A stretch of 64,000 nucleotides of DNA from Saccharopolyspora flava. Its GTDB lineage: Bacteria > Actinomycetota > Actinomycetes > Mycobacteriales > Pseudonocardiaceae. Of the stretch, positions 33,591-41,835 are shown piece after piece; position 1 is the stretch's first letter, and each line of letters opens with the position of its first letter. The position numbers and the translations under genes are program-made. The DNA lies in contig NZ_FOZX01000012.1 in NCBI RefSeq assembly GCF_900116135.1, forward strand, positions 1 through 64,000. Reading direction: 5' to 3'. The notes under the pieces are model-generated. The model had not been told where the DNA came from. It was given only the letters and a program-made list of their open reading frames with translations, and did not search any database.

Positions 33591-33642
33591 CGGCACGATT
33601 TCAAGGGAGATCGGGGACCCGACTTCCCTTGAAATCGTGCCG
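33591..33642. repeat. Perfect 18-bp inverted repeat, family E
   Basis: CGGCACGATTTCAAGGGA (33591-33608) and its exact complement at 33625-33642, at the convergent junction of the lipase and the LuxR gene. Terminator-like, without T-run; the inner TTTCAAGGG differs from families A-D. Confidence 0.8.
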
Positions 33643-33662
33643 GATTCGGCTCGGGCGGTCGG

Positions 33663-36146
33663 TCACTCGGGGGTGGCGAGGAGTTCGCGGAGGCGGGTGA
33701 GGAGCTCTTCGCGGCTCGTCGAGCCGAGACGCTGCTTGATCCGGCTGATGTGGTGCTCGACGGTCTTCGCCGAGATGAACAGCCGCTTGCCGACCTGCTT
33801 GTAGGTCAGCCCGGCGACCACCAGCTCCGCGACCTCCTTCTCCCGCTCGGAGAGCAGCTCGGAGTCCACGCCGCTGCTCTTGACCGCGCGCGGGCGCGGC
33901 GGCTTGCCCTGCAGCGCGCGGGCGCACTCCAGCAGCGCGAGCATCGCGCGGCGGTCGTGGGTGCGCAGCGCCGCCTGCCCGGCCAGACGAGCGCCGTCCC
34001 AGGCCAGGCCCGCGCCGTGCAGGCCGCGGGCGATGCGCTCGACCTCGTCCTGGTCGACCTCGCCGCCCAGGACCCGCAGCCACATCCGCGCGGCCTCGGC
34101 CATCGCGCCCGCCAGCGCGTTGTGGTGCGCCAGCGCGCCGATCCGGTCGGCGAAGCCCTCGGCGGAACCGGTCTCCTCCAGCACGATGGCCGCCTGCAAC
34201 CGCTTCCACAGCAGCATCGCCGTCCACAGCGGCGGGTTGCCGAGCCGGTCCAGCAGGGCACCGGCCTCGTCCAGGTACGGGGTGATCCACTCCTGGTCGC
34301 GCAGCCGGGCCGCGGCCACCACCAGCTCGCCCAGCGGCAGCAGCGAGAACAGGTCCACCGAGTGCTCGGCGGCGACCTGCCTGGCCTGGGCGCGGGCGTT
34401 CGCGAGGGCCGTCATGTCGTTGTCCCGGCTGGCGATCCCGGCCTCGATCGCGGTGGCCATCAGCCGGTCCCGGGCGGCCATCTCGGAGGCGTCGGGCAGC
34501 TTCGCGCGAGCGGTGACGGTGTCGCCCTTGACCAGCGGGAGCCAGGCCGCCAGCAGCCGGTGCCGGTTGTGCAGCAGCACGCCGCCGGTGCCGGTCTCCA
34601 CCGCTCTGTCCAACGTGGACTGCGCGACGTCGAGCTCGCCGCAGTGCAGCGCCACCAGCGCGGCCACCGCCGCGGGCGTGTCGGGCACCAGCACGCCGCG
34701 CCCCAGCGGTTCGGCCAGCGAGGCCGCGCGCACCAGGGTGGACAGCGCCGTGGTCGCCGACCCGACGACGGATTCGTGCACGCCCACCGCCATCTGGGTG
34801 GCGGCGCCGGTCATCGAGGTCGGCGGGCCCGCGTCGTCGCCGGACCGGAGCAGCTCCTCGGCCTCGCCCAACCGGCCCGCGCCGATGAGACCGACCGCCG
34901 CGAACGCCCTGTCCCCGGGCCAGCGCAGCGAGGTCGACGACCAGCGGCACAGCTCCGCCGAGCGCTCCAGCAGACCCCGGTGCGCCAGCACGCCCGCCGC
35001 GACCTGCACGCCCAGCTCCCGGTCCGGGGCGCTCTCGTCGACGATCACCCGGTCGGCCAGCCGCAGCGCCTCGTCGAGATCGCCCGCGACGGCGGCCGCG
35101 CGGGCCTGCCGCGCCACCACCGATCCGGCGTCCACGCCGGCGGACACCGCCGCGGCGAGCAGCTTCCCGGCCAGGTGCGGGGCGACCTGCACGGCCTCGT
35201 CCCCGGCGCGCTCGAAGGCCTTCGCCAGCGTCGCCTCGGGCAGCAGCGCCATCGGCGCCTCCAGCAGCGGCGCGACCAGCGGCAGCACCGGTCCGCCGCG
35301 GGACATCTGGAGTTCCACCAGCCTTCGCGTGACGCGCAGCCGCCGTTCCCACGACGTCAGCCGCAGCACGGCGGCGCGCACGATCGGCAGCAGCGCGTCC
35401 TCGGCGCCGAGCATCGCGCCGGAGCGCATCGCCGCGAGCACGGCGGCGGTCGCGGTGCTGTCGGTGCCCGCGACGACCGCGAGCAGGTCCGGGTGCGGGG
35501 TGGCGCCGACGGCCATCGCCGTCGCGCACTCCCAGCCGGTCTCGCCGAGCTGGTCCAGGTCGTGCTGGAAGTGGTCCAGGGTCCGGGCGGGGTACGCGGC
35601 GCGGCCGGGTTCGGCCTCGGCGAGCAGCCGGGCGACGTAGCGCGGGACGCCACCGGTCTGGGTCTGCACCCAGCCGACCCAGTCCAGCGCCCAGTCCTGC
35701 GTCCCGTCCTGGGCGCTGCCCTCGACCCGCTCGGCGATCTCCTCCACGCCCAGCGCGGCGAGCAGCACCGGGGCCCCGAGCTCGTCGATCAGCTCGCCCA
35801 GCGCGGCGCTGCGCGGACCCGGCCGGTAGGCGACCAGCAGCCGCGTCCCGGGGCGGCGGGCCAGGTCGGCCAGCCGCAGCAGCAGTTCGTCGTCGAGCCG
35901 GTGGGCGTCGTCGACCAGCACCGCGCCCTCGTCGGCCCGGTCGAGGTCGCGCACCCCGAGCACCGGCACGCCCGCTTCGCGGTAGACGGCGGCGATCGCC
36001 TCGAGCAGCGCGGTCTTGCCGAACCCGCCCGCGCCCTGGATGCCTGCCGTGATCGGCGAGCCCGGGGAGGACTCGATGGCCGAGCGCAGGCCGCTCGCGT
36101 GCCCGTCCGGGACCAGGGCGGCGCGGGAGGTCGTCGAGTGATTCAC
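33663..36146 (-). CDS. iniR: LuxR-family ATPase regulator, IniR-like
   Basis: 827 residues. N-terminal STAND-type ATPase with Walker A GAGGFGKTA (38-46) and Walker B AVLVDDAH, a long helical middle region, and a C-terminal LuxR helix-turn-helix: LSEREKEVAELVVAGLTYK followed by ISAKTVEHHISRIKQRLG. Size and domain order equal M. tuberculosis Rv0339c (IniR), the activator of iniBAC; three genes away on the other strand lie the iniB, iniA and iniC equivalents. GTG 36146 with AGGAAGG five bases upstream. Expected to switch on the envelope-stress genes in response to a cell-wall signal. Confidence 0.85.
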   Translation of the reverse strand: MNHSTTSRAALVPDGHASGLRSAIESSPGSPITAGIQGAGGFGKTALLEAIAAVYREAGVPVLGVRDLDRADEGAVLVDDAHRLDDELLLRLADLARRPGTRLLVAYRPGPRSAALGELIDELGAPVLLAALGVEEIAERVEGSAQDGTQDWALDWVGWVQTQTGGVPRYVARLLAEAEPGRAAYPARTLDHFQHDLDQLGETGWECATAMAVGATPHPDLLAVVAGTDSTATAAVLAAMRSGAMLGAEDALLPIVRAAVLRLTSWERRLRVTRRLVELQMSRGGPVLPLVAPLLEAPMALLPEATLAKAFERAGDEAVQVAPHLAGKLLAAAVSAGVDAGSVVARQARAAAVAGDLDEALRLADRVIVDESAPDRELGVQVAAGVLAHRGLLERSAELCRWSSTSLRWPGDRAFAAVGLIGAGRLGEAEELLRSGDDAGPPTSMTGAATQMAVGVHESVVGSATTALSTLVRAASLAEPLGRGVLVPDTPAAVAALVALHCGELDVAQSTLDRAVETGTGGVLLHNRHRLLAAWLPLVKGDTVTARAKLPDASEMAARDRLMATAIEAGIASRDNDMTALANARAQARQVAAEHSVDLFSLLPLGELVVAAARLRDQEWITPYLDEAGALLDRLGNPPLWTAMLLWKRLQAAIVLEETGSAEGFADRIGALAHHNALAGAMAEAARMWLRVLGGEVDQDEVERIARGLHGAGLAWDGARLAGQAALRTHDRRAMLALLECARALQGKPPRPRAVKSSGVDSELLSEREKEVAELVVAGLTYKQVGKRLFISAKTVEHHISRIKQRLGSTSREELLTRLRELLATPE

Positions 36147-36270
36147 GCCTGCCTTCCTCGTCTTCCGGTCGGGTGATCAGTTGGCTGACGGAGCCGGGGT
36201 GCGATCACGTTGCGCGGTATGCCGTTCCGTTAACGAAAGAGCGCCGCCGGAGCTGCGCGGGACGCCGGAA

Positions 36271-37626
36271 CTACTTGATCAGGTCCAGCACGCCGGTGAT
36301 CGAGTGGTCCTTGGTCATGAAGGTGATCACGATGCCGATGGCGATGAGCACCACCGCGACCACCAGCTTGATGATCTTCATCCGCTTGGCCCGCGATTCG
36401 TCGGGCGGCTCGATCGGCATCGGCTCGACCTCGATCGGCGGGCGTTCGACAGGTTCGGGTTCGTCATCGATGTCGTCGAGCGGGTCGACGCCCTCCACCG
36501 CCATGAGCACGCTGGTCTCGGCCACCGAACCCCGGTCGGTGTGGGTGGTCAGGACCTGCTGCGCGGCCAGCGCGGCACCGCTCGCCGCGGTCAGCTCGGG
36601 TGCGACGTCGACCAGCGGCGGGGTGCCCAGCCGCTCGGCGACCAGCTGCTTGAGCAGCGGTGTGCGCGCGACACCGCCCGCCAGCAGCACGGTCTCGACG
36701 TCGTCCGGGCGCAGCGAGGCCGACTGCACGGCCTGCGAGATCAGCTCGGGCACGCGTTCCAGGTGCGGCCGGGCCAGCTGCTCGTAGCGGGCCCGCGAGA
36801 TGCCGAACTCGGTGCGCACGCCCGGCAGGTCCACCCACATCGACACCCCGGGCTGGTGCGAGAGGGCTTCCTTGGCGCGCACGCACTCGGCGCGCAGCCC
36901 GGCCAGCGCCGCGCGGTGGTTGACGTCGGAGGTGTCCAGGGCGGCCAGGTGCGAGCCGAACTGCTCGCGGATCAGCTCGAACAGCGCGTCGTCGAGGTCC
37001 TGGCCGGAGGGGTGGTCGGTGTCCAGCGGCGAGCCGACGACGTCGAAGGTCGGCTGACGGCGGCGCAGCACGGTCGCGTCGAAGCCGCTGCCGCCGACGT
37101 TGGCGACCACGAGCGGGTGCTGGTCGTCCACCCGCTGCTTGCTCGCGTAGTCGAGGGCGACGGCGGTCGGTTCGGGGATCATCGTCACGTCGGTGATCCC
37201 GAGCTGGGACAGCGCCTGCTGCACGAGGTGGATGCGGTGCGGTCCCCAGGCGGCGCTGTGCGCGATCGCGATGTGCTCGGGCGGGTAGCCCTGCCGCTGG
37301 GTCGCGGCGTCGGAGACCCACTCGATCATGGCCGCGACCAGGCGCTGGGCCGGGACGAACTCGCTGCCGACCACCAGCGGCAGGTCGTCGCCGAGCCTGC
37401 TGGTGAAGCCGCGCGCGACCCACTCGTGGTGGCTGAGCTCCTGGCGGGCGGCGGCCTCCCCGGCGACGAACGACCCGTCCTGGACCCGGCACAGCACCGT
37501 CGGCACCGCCGGGCCGTTGCCCGCCAGGGGCACCGGAACCGCGGCCGTCCAGCGGCCACCGTTGCGCCTGGCCGTGGCGGCGGTCGTCACCGTCGCACCC
37601 AGGTGAACGCCCAGGACGTAAGGCAT
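36271..37626 (-). CDS. Membrane-anchored Hsp70/DnaK-like protein
   Basis: 451 residues. Actin/Hsp70 ATPase fold: VLGVHLGATVTT (phosphate 1), MIPEPTAVALDYA (connect 1), VVANVGGSGFDATVL (phosphate 2) and VLLAGGVARTPLLKQL (adenosine motif). There is no substrate-binding domain; an acidic Pro-rich linker (about 390-420) leads to one C-terminal transmembrane helix and a short outside tail. The usual D-L-G-T of phosphate 1 reads H-L-G-A, so ATPase activity may be altered. ATG 37626 follows AAGGGA. Divergent from the IniB-like gene, upstream of iniR on the same strand; an extra component of this ini locus. Confidence 0.83.
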   Translation of the reverse strand: MPYVLGVHLGATVTTAATARRNGGRWTAAVPVPLAGNGPAVPTVLCRVQDGSFVAGEAAARQELSHHEWVARGFTSRLGDDLPLVVGSEFVPAQRLVAAMIEWVSDAATQRQGYPPEHIAIAHSAAWGPHRIHLVQQALSQLGITDVTMIPEPTAVALDYASKQRVDDQHPLVVANVGGSGFDATVLRRRQPTFDVVGSPLDTDHPSGQDLDDALFELIREQFGSHLAALDTSDVNHRAALAGLRAECVRAKEALSHQPGVSMWVDLPGVRTEFGISRARYEQLARPHLERVPELISQAVQSASLRPDDVETVLLAGGVARTPLLKQLVAERLGTPPLVDVAPELTAASGAALAAQQVLTTHTDRGSVAETSVLMAVEGVDPLDDIDDEPEPVERPPIEVEPMPIEPPDESRAKRMKIIKLVVAVVLIAIGIVITFMTKDHSITGVLDLIK

Positions 37627-37923
37627 GCCATCCCTTCGTGTCACCGACTCGAGCAAGTGCCAGGGTCCCCGATCGAGGGACCTCGCTCCGGCTGGGGTGC
37701 ACACAATTTAGCGGCATCCGGTTACGGAGCGGCTTCGGACTCCCTCAGTCAGCCCCCAATGGCCCACCCAACCGACCCCCTAATAGAGATTCCGATGACT
37801 AGGAGTCGTACCCGATGGCTGGGGGGCGGGTCATCCCTACGGTGATCAACACAGGAGTGAGGGACGGCACGACCTCACTCGGTCCATCCAGCCGAGTACC
37901 GCTGAGCATCGGGAGGTCCGACG
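37627..37923. promoter_or_regulatory. Divergent ini control region
   Basis: About 300 bases between the Hsp70-like gene and the IniB-like gene, with no reading frame. TAAATT on the minus strand (about 37704-37709) and TACGGT on the plus strand (37839-37844) are possible -10 boxes. It contains an A/T-richer block (37773-37812). GGGAGG at 37911 is the iniB ribosome site. Confidence 0.4.
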
Positions 37924-39849
37924 ATGGCGAACCCTCAGCACCCCTCCGGTCAGGCCGAGTCCCCCATCTCCGACCCCGGGACGCACGCCAACTCCGGCCT
38001 GCCCGCGGAACCGACGCTGCACGAGTTCCTCACGCGCCTCGTCAGCGATCCGGCCGCGCGGTCGGCCTTCGACGCTGATCCGCAAGCCACGCTGGATCAG
38101 GTCGGACTCGGGGAAATGAGCGCGACGGACGTTCTGCAAGCAACGTCGCTGGTCCTCGACTACGCGCCGGTCGAGGTGGTCAACGCGTACGACCGCTCGC
38201 TCACGAGCAGCGTCGAGCAATTCGCCGCGAGCAACCAGCATGTCGCGATCAGTGAACTGCATCCCGCACATCCACACGAGCAGGAAGAACTCAGCATGCT
38301 GAAGAACACCCCCTCTGACGACTTCGGCAAGGGCGGCGACGTCGACGCCCAGCTGCCGACCCCGGCCCCCGCTCCGGCTCACGGCGACGTCGACATCGAG
38401 CACAACGACACCGACTCGCACAACGTGTTCAACGTGCACGACAACAACGTGCTCTCGGGCAACACCGTGAACATCGGTGGCGACAGCCTCGACCTGTCCT
38501 CGACCGTCGGCTCGGTCACCAGCACGGCCACCCACGTGTTCGACGGCTCGCTGGACGTCGTTTCCGGCACCGGCTCGCTGATCCACGGCGACGTCACCAA
38601 CGTGGTCGGCGACGTGGCCTCGGGCAACGTGGCCGACGTGGTCTCCAACGCCCCGGTCGTGGGCGACGTGGTCTCCAACGTCACCTCGGGCGACGTCACC
38701 GGCGTTGCCGGCGACCTGACCAACACCGTCGCGAACGCCCCGATCGTGGGCGACGTGGCCGCCAACGTGACCCAGGCCGTGGGCGACGCCCCGGTCGTCG
38801 GTGACGTGGTCGGCAACGTGACCTCGGGCGACGTGACCGGCATCGCCGGCGACCTGACCAACACCGTCTCCGAGGCCCCGGTCGTCGGCGACCTGGTCGG
38901 CAACGTGACCTCGGGCGACGTCTCCGGCATCGCCGGCGACCTCACCAACACCATCTCCGAGGCCCCCGTCGTGGGCGACGTGGCCGCCACCGCCACCGGC
39001 GCCCTGGGCGACGTCCCGGTCGTGGGCGACCTGGCCGGCTCGGTTGCCGGCGGCGACGCCGCGGGCATCGCCGGTGACCTCACCGGTGCCGTCTCCAACG
39101 TCCCGGTCGTGGGCGACCTGGCCGGTGGCCTGACCGGTGCCGCCGCGTCCGGCGACCCGCTGGGCATCGTGGCCGGCGTCCCGGTCGTGGGCGACGTGCT
39201 CTCCACCGCCACCAACACCGTCGGTTCGGTCCCGGTCGTCGGCGACGCCGTCAACGACGTGACCTCCGGTGACATCGCCGGCGTTGCCGGCACCCTGTCC
39301 GACGCCGGCGCCAACGTGCCGCTGGTCGGCGACGCGCTGGGCGACGTGGCCTCGGGCGACGTGGCTGGCGCCGTGTCCAACGTCCCGGTCGTGGGCGAGG
39401 TCGCCGACACCGCCACCGGCGCCCTGGGCGGCGTCCCGGTCGTGGGCGACGTGGCCGCGGGTGCCGCGGGCGGCGACCTGATCAACAACGTCCCGGTCGG
39501 CTCCGAGGCCTTCGGCGACGTCGTCGGCACCGTGACCGACACCGTCGCGGACGTCCCGGTGGCCGGTGACCTGGCCAGCACCGTGACCGACACGGTCGCC
39601 GGTGGCGACGTCAGCGCTCTGCCGGTCGACGACCTGACCTCGGCGCTGCCCACCGACGCCCTGCCGGTCGACGACGTCACCTCGGCCCTGCCGCTGGGCG
39701 ACGCCGCTCCGCTGGCCCCGGTCGGCGACGTGGTCTCGCACCTGCCGGCCCCGAGCGACCTGCCGGTCGCGGGCCCGATCGTCGGCGAGCCGGTCGAGGA
39801 CGTGGTGCACACCGCCACCGACGCGCTGCCGCTGGACGGCCTGCTCTGA
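37924..39849 (+). CDS. iniB: IniB-like repetitive envelope protein
   Basis: 641 residues. The N-terminal unit (about 31-85: LHEFLTRLVSDPAARSAFDA...) matches the IniB N-terminal domain. After an Asp/Asn-rich segment (HNDTDSHNVFNVHDNNV) come about 400 residues built from P-V-V-G-D-V units (12 copies of P[VIL]VG[DE]) linked by VTSGDVTGIAGDLTNTV-like spacers, then a Leu-Pro-rich end. Mycobacterial IniB is instead Gly/Ala-repetitive. GGGAGG sits eight bases before ATG 37924. No signal peptide is apparent. A terminator follows before iniA. Probably structural in the envelope; mechanism unknown. Confidence 0.75.
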   Translation: MANPQHPSGQAESPISDPGTHANSGLPAEPTLHEFLTRLVSDPAARSAFDADPQATLDQVGLGEMSATDVLQATSLVLDYAPVEVVNAYDRSLTSSVEQFAASNQHVAISELHPAHPHEQEELSMLKNTPSDDFGKGGDVDAQLPTPAPAPAHGDVDIEHNDTDSHNVFNVHDNNVLSGNTVNIGGDSLDLSSTVGSVTSTATHVFDGSLDVVSGTGSLIHGDVTNVVGDVASGNVADVVSNAPVVGDVVSNVTSGDVTGVAGDLTNTVANAPIVGDVAANVTQAVGDAPVVGDVVGNVTSGDVTGIAGDLTNTVSEAPVVGDLVGNVTSGDVSGIAGDLTNTISEAPVVGDVAATATGALGDVPVVGDLAGSVAGGDAAGIAGDLTGAVSNVPVVGDLAGGLTGAAASGDPLGIVAGVPVVGDVLSTATNTVGSVPVVGDAVNDVTSGDIAGVAGTLSDAGANVPLVGDALGDVASGDVAGAVSNVPVVGEVADTATGALGGVPVVGDVAAGAAGGDLINNVPVGSEAFGDVVGTVTDTVADVPVAGDLASTVTDTVAGGDVSALPVDDLTSALPTDALPVDDVTSALPLGDAAPLAPVGDVVSHLPAPSDLPVAGPIVGEPVEDVVHTATDALPLDGLL

Positions 39850-39872
39850 TCGCTCTCCGCGACTGAGCCCTG

Positions 39873-39914
39873 AAAATGCCGGGCTCCGCTCACCGAGCGG
39901 AGTCCGGCATTTTT
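39873..39914 (+). terminator. Terminator between iniB and iniA
   Basis: AAAATGCCGGGCTCCGCT (39873-39890) against GCGGAGTCCGGCATTTTT (39897-39914): one mismatch, T5 at the end. iniA therefore needs read-through or its own promoter. Confidence 0.85.
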
Positions 39915-40014
39915 CACATTCCGGCAAATTCATGAGCTCTTGCAACACGCCGAGTGCTCGATAACGATGCGAGTTCAACCTATTGGGTTTCTCTCTTAGC
40001 CGCGGCACGACACA

Positions 40015-41835
40015 ATGGCCGCCGTGATCGAGACGGCGTTGGTGGAACTGATCGATCGCGCTACTGCCGAGTGCGCCGAGCAGCAGCGCGCCGATCTGCA
40101 TGGACGCCTGCGCCAGATCAGAACCAGGGTTCTCGACCCGACCCAGCTCGTGCTGGTCGTCGGCGAGTCCAAGCAGGGCAAGTCAGCGCTGGTCAACGCC
40201 ATCGTGAACGCCCCCGTGTGCCCGTCGGGCGACGACGTGACCACGACCGTGCCGACGCTCGTGCGCTACGCGGACGAGCCGACCGCGCTGCTCATCGAGC
40301 AGGAGCCCGCGCACGGCCCGATCGCCCTGGACCGCACGCCGGTGCCGATCGACCAGGTCCGCGAGCACATGGAGCGCGCCGCCGCGAACGGCCGTCCGGT
40401 GACGCGAGGCGAGATCGGCATCCCCCGAGCGGTGCTCCAGAACGGTCTCGCGCTGATGGACACGCCGGGCGTGGGGAGCGTCTCATCGTTCCTCACCTCG
40501 ACGACACTCTCCGTAGTCGCCGAGGCCGACGCGCTCCTCATGGTGTCCGATTCGACGCAGGAGCTGACGACCAACGAGCTCGCGTTCCTCAAGCAGGCCA
40601 CCGCGCTGTGCCCGAACATCGCGCTCGTCATGCCCAAGATCGACCGGACCCCGCACTGGCGGAAGGTCCTGGAGGTCAACCGCAAGCACCTCAGCAACGC
40701 GGGCATCTCCGCGAAGCTGTTCCCGGTCTCGGCCGACATCCGGATGCGCGCCATGCAGGCCCGCAACACCAACCTCAACGCCGAGTCCGGGTTCCCGCAG
40801 CTGCTGGAGTTCCTGCAGACCGAGCTCGCCGGTCAGCACGAGCAGTTCACCCGACGGCTGGTGGCGCACAACGTCTCCGAGGCGCTCACCCAGATCAACG
40901 ACTCGCTGCGCGCCGAGCTCGCCGCGCAGAACCCGCGCACCGCGGCCGAGACGCTGGTCGAGCTGGAGACCGCGCAGCGCCGGGCCGAGGACCTGCGGCG
41001 GATGTCGGGGCACTGGCAGAAGACCCTCAACGACGGCATCTCCGAGCTGTTCACCGACATCGAGTACGACTTCCGCGAGCGCACCTGGGCCGTGCTGCAC
41101 GAGGTCAACGAGATCTTCGAGGTCGCCGACCCGGTGCCGATCTGGGACGACTTCACCCGCTGGCTGCAGGCGCGGCTCACCGACGCCATCACCGAGACCT
41201 TCGGCTGGCTGGACCAGCGCCAGCAGCGGCTCGCCGAGATGGTCGCCCAGCAGATGCCCCCGCAGCAGATGAGCCGGCCGCCCGAGCTCAACCCGGTGAA
41301 CGCGCCCGACCCGCTCGACGAGGTGCCGCAGCCGAAGCTGCCGACCGGCGCGGACTACAAGAACTTCGACCAGGTCCTCACGGGTCTGCGCGGTTCCTAC
41401 GGCGGTGTGCTCATGTTCGGGCTCATCACCTCGATGACCGGGCTGCCGCTGATGAACGTCGTGTCGATCTCGGCGGGCGTGCTGCTGGGCACCAAGAGCC
41501 TCAAGGAAGAGAAGGACATGCGGCTGCGCCGCCGCCAGACCGAGGCCAAGAGCAACGTGCAGCGGCACATCGAGCAGGTGATCTTCCAGGTCAACAAGGA
41601 CTCGAAGGACACCATCCGCGCGATCCACAAGGCGCTGCACAGGCACTTCACCCGGATCACCGAGGACGCCCAGATGGAGATCAGCCAGTCCATCCAGGCG
41701 ATCAAGCGCTCCGCCGAGCGCAGCGCGGTCGACCGCGACCAGCGCGCCCGGGAGATCAAGCAGAAGCTGGAGGAGATCACGGTGCTGCGCCGCCGGGTCA
41801 CCCAGCTCACGCAGAACCGGATCACCGCCGCATGA
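40015..41835 (+). CDS. iniA: IniA-like dynamin-family GTPase
   Basis: 606 residues. GTPase domain with GESKQGKSA (G1, residues 50-58), a threonine-rich switch I (DDVTTTVPT), DTPGVGS (G3, about 149) and MPKID (G4-like). Helical stalk and a hydrophobic paddle (about 465-490, FGLITSMTGLPLMNV) for membrane insertion. M. tuberculosis IniA (about 640 residues) is a bacterial dynamin-like protein that remodels membranes under isoniazid and cell-wall stress. ATG 40015 is used; GTG 40024 is also possible. Overlaps iniC by four bases. Confidence 0.87.
   Translation: MAAVIETALVELIDRATAECAEQQRADLHGRLRQIRTRVLDPTQLVLVVGESKQGKSALVNAIVNAPVCPSGDDVTTTVPTLVRYADEPTALLIEQEPAHGPIALDRTPVPIDQVREHMERAAANGRPVTRGEIGIPRAVLQNGLALMDTPGVGSVSSFLTSTTLSVVAEADALLMVSDSTQELTTNELAFLKQATALCPNIALVMPKIDRTPHWRKVLEVNRKHLSNAGISAKLFPVSADIRMRAMQARNTNLNAESGFPQLLEFLQTELAGQHEQFTRRLVAHNVSEALTQINDSLRAELAAQNPRTAAETLVELETAQRRAEDLRRMSGHWQKTLNDGISELFTDIEYDFRERTWAVLHEVNEIFEVADPVPIWDDFTRWLQARLTDAITETFGWLDQRQQRLAEMVAQQMPPQQMSRPPELNPVNAPDPLDEVPQPKLPTGADYKNFDQVLTGLRGSYGGVLMFGLITSMTGLPLMNVVSISAGVLLGTKSLKEEKDMRLRRRQTEAKSNVQRHIEQVIFQVNKDSKDTIRAIHKALHRHFTRITEDAQMEISQSIQAIKRSAERSAVDRDQRAREIKQKLEEITVLRRRVTQLTQNRITAA

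Noticed and set aside
33750..36176. 808-codon frame opposite iniR
   Set aside because: Low-complexity Arg/Gln/Gly shadow; the LuxR protein has clear domains on the other strand.
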